Positions 45,755 to 56,079 of a stretch of DNA of 64,000 nt are shown one piece after another. The notes under the pieces are model-generated. The model had not been told where the DNA came from. It was given only the letters and a program-made list of their open reading frames with translations, and ran no database searches. The DNA lies in contig NZ_LMVL02000001.1 in assembly GCF_001541345.2 (NCBI RefSeq), forward strand, positions 806,001-870,000, written 5' to 3'. Position 1 is the first letter of the stretch; each line of letters begins with the position of its first letter. The position numbers and the translations under genes are program-made. This DNA comes from Gillisella vitis (GTDB lineage Bacteria > Pseudomonadota > Alphaproteobacteria > Rhizobiales > Rhizobiaceae).

Positions 45755-47335
45755 ATGACGATCAATGCACGATTTGAAGACGCCTCCGCAACGCCCGCTA
45801 TTGTCTGGGACACCCCGTCAATCCGTCGGCAATTGCAGAAATTGGATCAGCCGGGCTCGGTGGTCAGCGATGGCACCCGGCTTGGGGTGACATCGGAACT
45901 GGAGCCGCTGGAAGCCGGTTTCAAAGTGGTCTGCCGCTACCCAGCCCTGGCGCCAAGTGCGCTGGGGGACCCGGATTTTCTGGCCCGCTACGATCTCAGC
46001 TTCCCCTATATGGCAGGCGCGATGGCCAATGGCATCGCCTCGCCGGACCTGGTCATTGCGCTGGCGCAGCAGGGCTTTCTGGCAAGCTACGGTGCTGGCG
46101 GTGTTCGACTGGAGCAGGTCGATCAGGCGCTGGCCAAGATTACCTCGGCGCTTCAGGGCGCGCCGTTTTCGGTCAATCTCATCCATAGCCCCAGCGAACC
46201 GGCCATGGAAAACGGCCTGATCGATATTCTTCTGCGCTATGGTGTCACCATTGTCGAAGCCTCCGCCTTCATGGGGCTGACACCTGCGCTGGTGCGTTAC
46301 CGGGCGCTTGGCCTGCGCCGCAGGGATGATGGCGGCATCGATATCGGCCATCGGTTGATCGCCAAGGTCTCGCGCTCGGAAGTGGCCTCGGTCTTTATGG
46401 AGCCAGCGCCGGACAACATCTTGAAAAAGCTGCTGGCCCAGGGTGCGATCAGCGATGAACAGGCCGCATTGGCGGCCCAGGTGCCGATTGCCGACGACAT
46501 TACCGCTGAAGCCGATTCCGGTGGGCATACCGACCGCAGGCCGTTGGTTGTGCTGCTGCCGATCCTGCTGCGGCAGGCGCAGAAAGTGGCTGAGAAGAAT
46601 GGGTATGCCAAGCCGATCCGCATCGGTGTCGGCGGTGGGCTTGGCTCGCCCAAGGCCATTGCCGCTGCCTTTGCAACGGGTGCCGCCTATGTGGTGACCG
46701 GGTCGGTCAATCAGGCCTGCCAGGAATCCGGCTCATCGCCTTCGGTGCGCGCCCTTCTGGCCAAATGCGGCTTTGCCGATACGACAATGGCACCGGCTGC
46801 CGACATGTTCGAGCTGGGGGTGGAGTTGCAGGTGTTGAAGCGCGGCACGCTGTTCGCCAGCCGCGCCAAGATGCTCTACGATCTCTATCGCCGCTATGAC
46901 AGTCTCGACGCCCTGCCGGAACCGGTGGTGCAGGAGTTGGAGCAAAAGCTTTTCAAGCAGAGCCTTGCCGATGTCTGGCGGATGACGGCGGATTATTTCA
47001 TTGGACGCGACCCCAAACAGGTCACGGAGGCAGAGGCTGATCCGAAGCGCAAGATGGCGCTGGTGTTTCGGGCCTATCTTGGCAAGGCATCCCATTGGGC
47101 CAATGCCGGGGAAGAGGGGCGTCAGATCGACTATCAGATCTGGAGTGGTCCAGCGATTGGTGACTTCAACGAATGGACGGCTGGCACCTATCTGGAACAG
47201 CCGGAGGGACGCCGTGTGGTGGATGTCGCCACCCATCTGTTGCAGGGCGCGGCCTTTGAGACGCGGTTGCACTGGCTGGCCATGGCCGGTGTCCGCTTCC
47301 CCCATCCGATGTCCTATGAGATTGCGCCGCTATGA
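45755..47335 (+). CDS. pfaD: PfaD-family trans-acting enoyl reductase
   Basis: 526 residues forming an FMN-dependent 2-nitropropane-dioxygenase-like TIM barrel, the PfaD type of PUFA and polyketide enoyl reductase. Visible hallmarks are YMAGAMANGIAS near residue 87, SYGAGG, IRIGVGGGLGSPKAIAAAFATGAAYVVTGS (~290-320) for phosphate binding, and the C-terminal PGPAIGDFNEW-like WSGPAIGDFNEW. It reduces carrier-bound enoyl intermediates during chain growth. AAGGAGGATATC precedes the ATG, 15 bases after the PfaC-like stop. Its stop overlaps the first dehydrogenase start (ATGA). The presence of PfaD is what makes a PUFA-like rather than a simple polyketide system convincing. Confidence 0.93.
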   Translation: MTINARFEDASATPAIVWDTPSIRRQLQKLDQPGSVVSDGTRLGVTSELEPLEAGFKVVCRYPALAPSALGDPDFLARYDLSFPYMAGAMANGIASPDLVIALAQQGFLASYGAGGVRLEQVDQALAKITSALQGAPFSVNLIHSPSEPAMENGLIDILLRYGVTIVEASAFMGLTPALVRYRALGLRRRDDGGIDIGHRLIAKVSRSEVASVFMEPAPDNILKKLLAQGAISDEQAALAAQVPIADDITAEADSGGHTDRRPLVVLLPILLRQAQKVAEKNGYAKPIRIGVGGGLGSPKAIAAAFATGAAYVVTGSVNQACQESGSSPSVRALLAKCGFADTTMAPAADMFELGVELQVLKRGTLFASRAKMLYDLYRRYDSLDALPEPVVQELEQKLFKQSLADVWRMTADYFIGRDPKQVTEAEADPKRKMALVFRAYLGKASHWANAGEEGRQIDYQIWSGPAIGDFNEWTAGTYLEQPEGRRVVDVATHLLQGAAFETRLHWLAMAGVRFPHPMSYEIAPL

Positions 47336-49020
47336 CCACATCCGCCTCCTATCTTAACCGGTTGCGGACGCTTTTGGGCGATCCGCTTGAAGACGACCAC
47401 CCCTTTTCCTTCGCCACTGCCGTGAAGGCTGATCTTGACGGCGATAGTCTCGACCTCCAGGCCAAGGCGCTGACCGAATCCGGCTTTATCCGGCAGATTA
47501 TTCCCGCCCATTGGAAGACGGGCGGGGAATTGGTGGATCTGGAAGCGGTGCTTGAAATGGCGCGCCTTCTGGCGGGCCGAAATCCATCGCTCATGCCCCG
47601 GCTGATGTATTCCATCGGGGCCATCACCGTGCTCGATCTGGCTGGCACCGAGGCGCAGCGCAAGATCCTGTCGGACTGGCTGCTTGCAGGCCACAGCATT
47701 GCCCTTGCCGTCAACGAGCCCGGCATTCGCAGCGATCTGATTAACAACCAGACCAAGGCGGAACGTCAGGGTGACTGGTATGTGATCAATGGCCGCAAAT
47801 GGTTGGTCGGTCAGGCCGAGAAGGCGCGGGCCTTGATGGTTATGGCCAAGACGGGGGCAGGCGGACCGGCGGCTTTCTCGCTGTTTCTGATCGACCGGCA
47901 GCCGCAATGGGAATCTACTCTGCCGCATCCGCGTGCAGAACTGAGCGGCATGAAGGGCATCGATGTCGCTGATGTCGATATCGATGTGGCCTGTGTCAAT
48001 GTCGCAAACCGGGTGGGTGGCGAAGGCGAAGGCATCGAGCTGGTGTTTCGCGCCGAATCCGTCATCAAGCTTCTGTCGATTGGCGCCATGCTCGGCCCCT
48101 GCGAAAGCGCCTTGCGGCTGACCTATGGCGAGATCTCCAAACAGGCCAATGGCGGCCATCCGCACCAGCATTTCCTGCTGGCCGGTGCCTATGCCGATTA
48201 CCGGATCATGGACAGTGTCGTAAAGGCTGCGGCCCGCTTCGCGTCTTTCCGTCCGCAGCATTTTCCGGTGGCGGCGGCGGTTGCCAAGCAGATCGCCCAG
48301 GAATTCAGCAACCGGATTTTCACCAGCCTGATGGCAGCCCTGGGTGCTCGGTCCGTCCTGGCGGAGGAGCCGGTCTCGGCGATCCTTCAGAAATTGCGGC
48401 GCGACGGTGAAGTGGCGCAATATATGGATATCAATCCGCAGGTTAATCTCGGCATGCTGGCCAATCAATTGCCCAGTCTGACGAAGCGCCGCGCCAAACT
48501 GGAGCCGGGTCTTGCGGATGCGCTGTTTTCGCAATTGCAGGCGGAATTGTCACCGTCCTCGCCTTGCCCGGCCATGGTGCTTGCCAAAGTGCCAATGCTG
48601 AACAGGGCTGGCGAGCCATTGACGGATCTGTTGCCTGGCCTTGCAGATCGCTTTGCCAAGGCTGTATCCGCGCAGGATCGTGCGGTGGTGGACGCGCTGC
48701 ATGAGGCAGAAGCACGTTTTGCCAGCCTGGAACAGGGCATGGCCGAACTGCTGGCGCTGCGCCAGGGGGAGAGGCCGGAGGCGGTCAATGCCGGGGCGCA
48801 ATTTGCAAGGCTCTATGCCGTTTCCTGCTGCACGTTATCGGCACTGGCTGAGGGTGGGGACGATCTTCTGCCCTTCATGCTGCAACGCCTGCTGGCCGGT
48901 GATCGCTATCCATTCAGCGGAGAAGATCGGTTCTATCAAGCGGCTTGGCATAGTCTCGCAGAGGCGATGGGGGCTAGTGAAGACGTTTATGGTGATGAAA
49001 GACGGCAGGCTGCGGTTTAG
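47332..49020 (+). CDS. Acyl-CoA dehydrogenase-like flavoprotein 1
   Basis: 562 residues of the acyl-CoA dehydrogenase superfamily. The flavin-contact motif region reads IALAVNEPGIRSDLI (~125-140) in place of the usual S/T-E-x-x-G-S-D, and the middle beta domain contains YVINGRKWLVGQAEKARALMVMAK. The C-terminal helical domain carries a further ~200 residues beyond the classic ~380-residue enzymes. It would introduce or remove a double bond next to a thioester carbonyl, on CoA or on a carrier protein; the substrate is inferred from context. Its ATG overlaps the PfaD stop, so it belongs to the lipid operon. Confidence 0.85.
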   Translation: MTTSASYLNRLRTLLGDPLEDDHPFSFATAVKADLDGDSLDLQAKALTESGFIRQIIPAHWKTGGELVDLEAVLEMARLLAGRNPSLMPRLMYSIGAITVLDLAGTEAQRKILSDWLLAGHSIALAVNEPGIRSDLINNQTKAERQGDWYVINGRKWLVGQAEKARALMVMAKTGAGGPAAFSLFLIDRQPQWESTLPHPRAELSGMKGIDVADVDIDVACVNVANRVGGEGEGIELVFRAESVIKLLSIGAMLGPCESALRLTYGEISKQANGGHPHQHFLLAGAYADYRIMDSVVKAAARFASFRPQHFPVAAAVAKQIAQEFSNRIFTSLMAALGARSVLAEEPVSAILQKLRRDGEVAQYMDINPQVNLGMLANQLPSLTKRRAKLEPGLADALFSQLQAELSPSSPCPAMVLAKVPMLNRAGEPLTDLLPGLADRFAKAVSAQDRAVVDALHEAEARFASLEQGMAELLALRQGERPEAVNAGAQFARLYAVSCCTLSALAEGGDDLLPFMLQRLLAGDRYPFSGEDRFYQAAWHSLAEAMGASEDVYGDERRQAAV

Positions 49021-49096
49021 CAGCGGTCGATAATTTTTCTCGTTTTTCAGGTGGTCTCGACAGGGCCATGCAAGACATTTTGATCAGGAGTTTCAG

Positions 49097-50908
49097 ATGC
49101 TATTTCCCGAGGTGAAGAAAAAAGGGTCTGCCGAGGTCCTGGCGACATTGCGGCAGCTGGATCTGGCCATGGGCGATCCGTGGGATACGGCAGCACCGGC
49201 CTCCTTCGCGCAGATCATGGCTGATGACGAAGCGGAGCGGTTTCCCGCTCGGCCCTATGACGCGCTGGTGGGCGAAAGCATCAGCCAATGGCTGGTGCCG
49301 GAAGGTGCTGGCGGCATGATGTTTTCCTATCCGGAATCCCTGCAAATGTACCGGGCCATTGCCCGCCGCGATATGACGCTGGCAACCATCGCCATCCTGC
49401 CCTTCATCGGCTATCTGGCAATTGTCACCTGCGGCACGGAAGAGCAGATCCGCGAATATGGACGCTTTGTCGCCTCCGGTGGCTCGATTTCCTGGGGGTT
49501 GAGCGAAGGCCGCCATGGCAGCGACCTTCTGACCAACGAGACCACGGCGATCAAGGATGGTGAGTTCTACCGCGTCAATGGCGAGAAATGGCCGATTGGT
49601 TTTGCCGACCGGGCCGGTGCGATGATCGTTCATGCCCGCACCGACGAGGCGATTTCGCCGGTCTCTCACACGATGCTGATCGTTGACCGCAGTCATCTCG
49701 AGCGCAAGAACTACCGGGTTCTGCCCAATGAGCGTCTTTACGGCGTGCGCGGCCTGCCGCTGGGTGGGGTGCGCTATGAAGATGCCAAGGTGCCTGTCGG
49801 ACAGGTGCTTGGCCGCGAAGGTGCTGGGCTCGAAGTGTCGCTGAAAAGCCAGCAATCCCTGCGGCTTGGCGTGGCCGCCATGTGTCTTGGTGCTGTTGAT
49901 ACCGGCTTGCGGCTGGCCTATGGCTTTGCTGCCAACCGAAGCCTCTATGGCAACCAGAAAGTGATCGAATTGCCAGTCAGCCGTCGTCAGATTGCCGATG
50001 CCTATGCCGATCTGATGATTTCGGAAATCATGGTCGCTTCCGCCACCCGGTTGGTGCATTGCCTGCCCCGTCAGCTCTTCCTCTATTCGTCGATTTCCAA
50101 ATATCTGGTGCCGAAGCGGCTGGAACAATCGCTGCAAAGCTTGGCAACAGTGATCGGCGCCCGCTTCTACCTGCGCGATGGCTTCGGTCACGGCGTCTTC
50201 CAGAAGCTGCTGCGCGATATCGGCATGACCGGCTTTGTCGATGGCAATAGCTATGTAAATATGCGCGTCGTTGGCAGCCAGATGGAACTGGCGCTTGGCA
50301 AGGCGCTGGCCGCTCGTGAACAGCCGTTCGACACAGCGCGCCGGGCGTTGCTGGATGATATCTACGATATCCGCCGTCCTGTGGGGCCGCCGCGCTGGAG
50401 CAAGCTTGGTCTTTCCGGCAATGGCGATGATATCAGTCTGGCTGGCCTTCCCGATGCACTGCGTGAGTTGAAGCCGTTGGTGTCGGAGAGCGAATATGCG
50501 CTGGCAGTGAGCGTGATGGATGAGGTCGTCAAGCTGGATCAGGCCCGGCGTGACGATCAGGCGAGACTTGGTCGCGGATTTTCCAACAGCGCCAATTTCT
50601 ATGCATTGACGGACCGTTATTGCAGCCTGAATGCCGCCGCCTGCTGCATCCAGTTTGCCGTGGCCAATGCCGGTGGCATGCCTGCGTCCCTACCGGACGG
50701 ATCGGGCTGGCTTGGCTATTGCCTGAAGCGGATCATGCACTGGATGTACCCGACCGAGTTCCTGCCGGAGCCGGAAGAGGTATCGGGCCTGATCGAGGTG
50801 ATCAGTGATCTCTATCAGTCCAACCGGGCCTTCTCGGTCTTCCCCTTCGAATATGCGGGAAGCCGTGAAAGCATGGAACAGGGTGGAAAGTTGCTGACCA
50901 ATAGCTGA
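49097..50908 (+). CDS. Acyl-CoA dehydrogenase-like flavoprotein 2
   Basis: 603 residues of the same superfamily but only distantly like its upstream neighbour. The flavin motif is intact, WGLSEGRHGSDL (~134-145), followed by FYRVNGEKWPIGFADRAGAM and the domain closing RSLYGNQKVIELPVSRRQIADAYADL. The C-terminal extension is about 220 residues longer than in short-chain enzymes. AGGAG lies 7 bases before the ATG; the 76-base gap to the first dehydrogenase is the largest between it and the carrier protein apart from small gaps. Two divergent members in tandem, one with an altered motif, could form a heteromer as in steroid-type dehydrogenases; this is inference. Confidence 0.87.
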   Translation: MLFPEVKKKGSAEVLATLRQLDLAMGDPWDTAAPASFAQIMADDEAERFPARPYDALVGESISQWLVPEGAGGMMFSYPESLQMYRAIARRDMTLATIAILPFIGYLAIVTCGTEEQIREYGRFVASGGSISWGLSEGRHGSDLLTNETTAIKDGEFYRVNGEKWPIGFADRAGAMIVHARTDEAISPVSHTMLIVDRSHLERKNYRVLPNERLYGVRGLPLGGVRYEDAKVPVGQVLGREGAGLEVSLKSQQSLRLGVAAMCLGAVDTGLRLAYGFAANRSLYGNQKVIELPVSRRQIADAYADLMISEIMVASATRLVHCLPRQLFLYSSISKYLVPKRLEQSLQSLATVIGARFYLRDGFGHGVFQKLLRDIGMTGFVDGNSYVNMRVVGSQMELALGKALAAREQPFDTARRALLDDIYDIRRPVGPPRWSKLGLSGNGDDISLAGLPDALRELKPLVSESEYALAVSVMDEVVKLDQARRDDQARLGRGFSNSANFYALTDRYCSLNAAACCIQFAVANAGGMPASLPDGSGWLGYCLKRIMHWMYPTEFLPEPEEVSGLIEVISDLYQSNRAFSVFPFEYAGSRESMEQGGKLLTNS

Positions 50909-50922
50909 TACGCGAAGACATT

Positions 50923-50950
50923 GATGAAGGCTGCTTATGCGGCCTTCGTC
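50923..50950. terminator. Hairpin between convergent operons
   Basis: GATGAAGGC (50923-50931) pairs with GCCTTCGTC (50942-50950), with one G-T pair, between the convergent dehydrogenase and amidase stops. There is no T-run, so termination is inferred mainly from position. Confidence 0.4.
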
Positions 50951-50956
50951 ATGCCA

Positions 50957-51901
50957 TCAGGCAAAAACGATCCGGGGGAAATAAAAGCTCACCACCCAGT
51001 TCGGCATATCGACCACTTCGCTGATCCTGAGATCGCCGCAGACCGAGCAAAGCATATAGGCATCGACCGGGGCCATGCCATGCTCGTCGGCGAGAAGATC
51101 GACCATCCGCATCACGGCTTCGCGGGCGCCGGTCATCAGGTCAGGGCCGATGCCGGTTGTCACCTCATAGCCTGCGCCGTCCAGGTGCCGGGTGACGGGC
51201 TCGGTGACGGTAAAGCGCGGGCTTTGCAGGGCCATGCCCTTCACCAGATCCAGTTTCAATTCCACATCCATCCGGCTTTCGATGGCGGTGCCGCACACTT
51301 CCCCATCGCCTTGCGCGGCATGGGTGTCACCGACCGAAAACAATCCGCCCTCGACCTCAACCGGCAGATAAAGCGTCACCCCCGCTGAGAGATCGCGGAT
51401 ATCGAGATTGCCGCCGACCCGGCGCGGTGGCACGACCGAATGCGGACCGGGGTCGGCTGGTGCAAGCCCGATGGTTCCGGCGAAGGGTTTCAGCGGCACC
51501 TTGCCACCTGGACCATACAGGGCAGGTGTCATCGACACCGCATCATAGTGCCAGACATGCAGGGCCGGGTCCTTGAACTGGTCAGCCAGCAGGCCAAAGC
51601 CCGGAATATTGGCGGTCCAGCCAAGACCGGAGGGATGAAACTTGCGGATGGAGACCTTGACCACATCGCCGGGCATAGCGCCCTCGATATAAACCGGGCC
51701 GGACACCGGGTTAATCCCGGCAAAATCCAGGGCCGCAAGGCTCGCAGGCGTCGCATCGGCGCCGAGCTGGCCGCCGGAGGCATCCATGCATTCAAACAGG
51801 ATCGTTTCGCCGGGCTTTGCGACCAGCGCCGGTTTGAAATCCTTGTCCCAGCCAAAGTGATGCTGGGTGCGGTGGATGGTGTGGGTGCAGGCGATGCACA
51901 T
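50957..51901 (-). CDS. Acetamidase/formamidase family amidohydrolase
   Basis: 314 residues of the FmdA/AmdA family: HHFGWDKDFKPALVAKPGETI at the N-terminus, ASGGQLGADAT, GPVYIEGAMPGDVVKVSI (~70-87), PPRRVGGNLDIRDLSAG (~163-179) and GDTHAAQGDGEVCGTAIE (~195-212), which contains the catalytic and metal region. It hydrolyses short amides to acid and ammonia. The ATG at 51901 has GGGAG 7 bases upstream; an earlier in-frame ATG lies inside the ABC ATPase gene's 3' end. It is the last gene of the apparent amiC-led operon, consistent with amide use controlled by AmiC/AmiR. Confidence 0.9.
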   Translation of the reverse strand: MCIACTHTIHRTQHHFGWDKDFKPALVAKPGETILFECMDASGGQLGADATPASLAALDFAGINPVSGPVYIEGAMPGDVVKVSIRKFHPSGLGWTANIPGFGLLADQFKDPALHVWHYDAVSMTPALYGPGGKVPLKPFAGTIGLAPADPGPHSVVPPRRVGGNLDIRDLSAGVTLYLPVEVEGGLFSVGDTHAAQGDGEVCGTAIESRMDVELKLDLVKGMALQSPRFTVTEPVTRHLDGAGYEVTTGIGPDLMTGAREAVMRMVDLLADEHGMAPVDAYMLCSVCGDLRISEVVDMPNWVVSFYFPRIVFA

Positions 51902-51918
51902 GGCAGGCTCCCTTTTCT

Positions 51919-52905
51919 TCAATCCAGCGGAAAATGACAGGCGACCTTGCGCTCTGCCGAGACAGGCGTCAGCGGTGGCCGCAGGTCGCGGCAGATATCC
52001 TTTGCATACGGACAGCGGGTGGAAAACTTGCAGCCGCCGGGTGGATTGAGGGGGCTTGGGATTTCGCCCGACAGCAGAATGCGTTCGCGCTTGTCGCGCT
52101 TATGTGGCTGCGGAATGGCTGATAGCAGCGCCTGGGTATAGGGATGGCTGGGATTGGCATAGAGCGCATCCGTGTCGCCGATCTCGACGATGGAGCCGAG
52201 ATACATCACCGCCACCCGCGTTGAGACCTGCCGCACCACGGCCAGATCATGGGCAATGAACACATAGGTGAGGTCGAGCTTTTCGCGTAAATCGCTGAAC
52301 AGATTGACGATCTGCGCCTGGACCGACACATCGAGCGCCGAGACCGGCTCGTCGGCGACAATCATCTTCGGCTCGACCGCCAAGGCCCGGGCAATGCCGA
52401 TCCGTTGGCGCTGGCCGCCGGAAAACTCGTGCGGATAGCGGTCCAGATATTCGCGCCTCAGCCCGACAAGATCCATCAACTCGGCCAGCCGATCCTCGAT
52501 AGCGGCACCCTCGCGGATCTTGTGAACCTTCAGCACTTCGCTCAGCACATCGCGCACCTTGCGGCGCGGATTGAGCGAGGCGGAGGGGTCCTGAAAGATC
52601 ATCTGCATCTTGCGCCGCACCGATTTCAGCGCCTTGCCGTCCACTTTGGTAATGTCCTGTCCGTCAAATGTCAGCGATCCGCCGCTGACGTCGTAAAGGC
52701 GGGTCAGGCAACGTCCGAGCGTCGATTTGCCGGAGCCGGATTCGCCGACCAGCCCAAGGGTTTCGGTGGGATAGACGTCGAGGCTGATGCCTTCGACGGC
52801 GCGCAGCAGTTTGCCTGAGCCGGGACGCATGGTCTTGCCGACAGTGAAACTCTTGGTGAGATCCTGTGTCGAGAGCAGGGGCGTGGTGGGAGATGTCTCG
52901 CTCAT
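51919..52905 (-). CDS. Dipeptide/oligopeptide ABC transporter ATP-binding protein (DppF type)
   Basis: 328 residues: Walker A GESGSGKST, signature SGGQRQRIGIARAL, Walker B MIVADEPVSALD and the C-terminal oligopeptide-type motif GCKFSTRCPYAKDIC with the conserved cysteines (~300-315) of the Fe-S-like cluster in this family. It pairs with the DppD-type ATPase, which it overlaps by 4 bases (ATGA). Confidence 0.94.
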   Translation of the reverse strand: MSETSPTTPLLSTQDLTKSFTVGKTMRPGSGKLLRAVEGISLDVYPTETLGLVGESGSGKSTLGRCLTRLYDVSGGSLTFDGQDITKVDGKALKSVRRKMQMIFQDPSASLNPRRKVRDVLSEVLKVHKIREGAAIEDRLAELMDLVGLRREYLDRYPHEFSGGQRQRIGIARALAVEPKMIVADEPVSALDVSVQAQIVNLFSDLREKLDLTYVFIAHDLAVVRQVSTRVAVMYLGSIVEIGDTDALYANPSHPYTQALLSAIPQPHKRDKRERILLSGEIPSPLNPPGGCKFSTRCPYAKDICRDLRPPLTPVSAERKVACHFPLD

Positions 52906-53939
52906 GCCAGGGTCTCCAGCGGCAGGATGTCTTGGCGAAGGGCCTCACGTTCCGGCCCGTCCAGCACGCAGAGCGCCGATTGCTCTCCCATGCGTCGCAA
53001 TGGTGGATGTGCTGCGCATTCCTCCCGTGCAAACATACATCGCGGTGCAAAGCCGCAGCCCTCCGTCAGGCTGTCTGGAGTGGGTGGCATGCCGGGAATG
53101 GATTTCAGCCGCGTCAGGCGTGGCCCGGTCAAAGGCGGGATCGAGGCCATCAGGCCCCAGCTATAGGGATGCATCGGTGTCGAGAAGATCTGGTCGGTGG
53201 TGCCGCGCTCAACGATGCGGCCCGCATACATCACCGCCACCCGGTCTGCGACTTCAGCGACCACGCCCATGTCATGGGTGATGAGAATGATGGCCGAGCC
53301 GAAATCCTTGCGCAAGCGGATCAACAGGTCGAGCACCTGCGCCTGCACCGTCACGTCCAGCGCCGTCGTTGGCTCGTCGGCCACCAGCAGTGCCGGGCTA
53401 CAGGAGAGCGCCATGGCAATGACGACGCGCTGGCGCATGCCGCCGGACAGTTGGTGCGGATAGCGGTCGACCGCTTCGCCCGGAATGGACAAGCCGACTT
53501 CGCCCAACAGCTCAATGGCCCTCAGCCGTGCCGCCCGTGCCGAGATCGGCTCATGGGCGCGGATCTGTTCGGCGATCTGCCAGCCCACGGTTTTCACCGG
53601 GTTCAGCGCCGTCATCGGGTCCTGGGAAATCAGGCCGATCTGCTTGCCGCGAATGCGCCGCATCTGGCTCGCCGACATTTCCAGAATGCGCTGGCCGCGA
53701 AAGGTGACGGTGCCGTCCACCCGGGTGGTCTTGCGGTCATGCAGGCCGAGCAGCGACAACAGCGTCACTGATTTGCCGGAGCCGGATTCGCCGACGACAG
53801 ACAGGATTTCGCCTTCGCGCACGCCGAAGGACACATCGCGCACCGCCCGCACATAGCCGCGATCGGTGGCGAAAGAGACGCTGAGGCCGTTGACATCTAG
53901 CAGCAGGGGCCGGTCTTTAATAGGGTCGTTCTGGTTCAT
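52902..53939 (-). CDS. Dipeptide/oligopeptide ABC transporter ATP-binding protein (DppD type)
   Basis: 345 residues: Walker A GESGSGKSV, signature LSGGMRQRVVIAMAL, Walker B LLVADEPTTALD and C-terminal GCGFAPRCMFAREEC with family cysteines. It begins 2 bases after the permease stop and forms a heterodimeric ATPase with the DppF-type partner. GGGGAAG precedes the ATG. Confidence 0.94.
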   Translation of the reverse strand: MNQNDPIKDRPLLLDVNGLSVSFATDRGYVRAVRDVSFGVREGEILSVVGESGSGKSVTLLSLLGLHDRKTTRVDGTVTFRGQRILEMSASQMRRIRGKQIGLISQDPMTALNPVKTVGWQIAEQIRAHEPISARAARLRAIELLGEVGLSIPGEAVDRYPHQLSGGMRQRVVIAMALSCSPALLVADEPTTALDVTVQAQVLDLLIRLRKDFGSAIILITHDMGVVAEVADRVAVMYAGRIVERGTTDQIFSTPMHPYSWGLMASIPPLTGPRLTRLKSIPGMPPTPDSLTEGCGFAPRCMFAREECAAHPPLRRMGEQSALCVLDGPEREALRQDILPLETLA

Positions 53940-53941
53940 TT

Positions 53942-54913
<972 letters not shown>

Positions 54914-54924
54914 CGGGCGGCTCC

Positions 54925-55977
54925 TCAAATCACTTTGGTGCGCGGGTCGAGCGCATCGCGCACGCTGTCACCCAGCACGTTGAGCGCCAGCACGCAGAGC
55001 ACAATGGCAATGCCCGGCGCCAGGGCCACCAGCGGGCGGGTGTAAAGCAGTCCCTGGCCATCCTGGATGATCGTGCCCCAGCTGGCATCCGGGGCCTGTA
55101 CGCCGATGGAGAGGAAGGACAGCGAGGATTCGGTGATGATGTTCAGCGCCATCATCAGCGGAATGAAAACGATCAGCGTGGTCGAGACATTCGGCAAGAT
55201 GTCCTTCAACAGGATACGCCATTTGGGAATGCCAAGGCCGATGGCGGCCAGCACGAATTCGCTGTTTTTAAGCGAAAGCACCCGCCCGCGCACCGGACGC
55301 GCCACGTAAGGCACGTAGATAATGCCGATAATGCCGATGGGCAGCAGCAGGCTGCTGGAATTGATCTCGATGGGGCCGATGGTAATGCCTTGCGAAATCA
55401 GTACGATGGACAGTGAAATGGCCAGAAGATAGACCGGGAAGGCCCAGAGTATGTCGAGAATGCGTGACAGCACCATATCGGTGACGCCGCCAAAGAAGCC
55501 AGCCGAAATCCCGACGATTGCGGCCAGCACCAGACAGATCAAGGTTGATGATGCGGATATCAGCAGCGAATTGCGTCCACCATAGAGCAGGCGGGCAGCA
55601 ATATCGCGGCCCTGGCTATCGGCGCCAAGGAAATACGGGCCTTTCAGAGTTGGCCCGATCGGGGTGACGCCGAGGCCAAGGCCTTCGGTAGACGCCTGCA
55701 TGACCTTCACCCGCTGACCGTCAATCGTCACCCTGCCGCTCAGATTGGAACGGAACGGGTCGGTGCCCGATATCATCGAGGCATAGAGCGGCGCGGCGAG
55801 GCTGGAGGCGATGATGACCAGCAGCACCAGCGCGGCGGCAATGGCCGATTTATCCCTTCGAAGCAACCGCCAGGCACGGTGCCAAGGGCTGGCGCCACCG
55901 GTTTTTTTGGGGGCCTGCGGGTTAGGCTCTCGATTGGATTGGGCATGGCTGGCCATGCCTTCCGACACATCGTTCAT
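54925..55977 (-). CDS. Dipeptide/oligopeptide ABC transporter permease (DppC type)
   Basis: 350 residues with a polar N-terminal tail (~35 residues), six helices and the DppC motif FLGADSQGRDIAARLLYGGRNSL (~120-142); the EAA-type loop is FVLAAIGLGIPKWRILLKDILP. A periplasmic insert of about 35 residues between the first helix and that motif (VTIDGQRVKVMQAST) is longer than in typical DppC. Together with DppB it forms the channel. A GC-rich hairpin separates it from the upstream binding-protein gene. Confidence 0.92.
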   Translation of the reverse strand: MNDVSEGMASHAQSNREPNPQAPKKTGGASPWHRAWRLLRRDKSAIAAALVLLVIIASSLAAPLYASMISGTDPFRSNLSGRVTIDGQRVKVMQASTEGLGLGVTPIGPTLKGPYFLGADSQGRDIAARLLYGGRNSLLISASSTLICLVLAAIVGISAGFFGGVTDMVLSRILDILWAFPVYLLAISLSIVLISQGITIGPIEINSSSLLLPIGIIGIIYVPYVARPVRGRVLSLKNSEFVLAAIGLGIPKWRILLKDILPNVSTTLIVFIPLMMALNIITESSLSFLSIGVQAPDASWGTIIQDGQGLLYTRPLVALAPGIAIVLCVLALNVLGDSVRDALDPRTKVI

Positions 55978-56051
55978 CTGCGCTTCTCTTCAAGCTCGGT
56001 CATGGAGGAAATGGAGGGAGAAGGCTTTTTAAGTAAAAGACTTCTCCCCAA

Positions 56052-56079
56052 CCCTCCCCAAAAGGGGAGGGCTTTTTTA
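56052..56079. repeat. Hairpin between binding-protein and permease genes
   Basis: CCCTCCCC-AAAA-GGGGAGGG (56052-56071), with CTTTTTT after it on the plus strand. On the minus strand, the coding direction here, it lies 35 bases after the binding-protein stop. A second partner, GGAGGGAGAAG near 56011, can pair with CTTCTCCCCAACCCTCC, giving competing folds. A role in mRNA stability or partial termination is likely. Confidence 0.6.
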
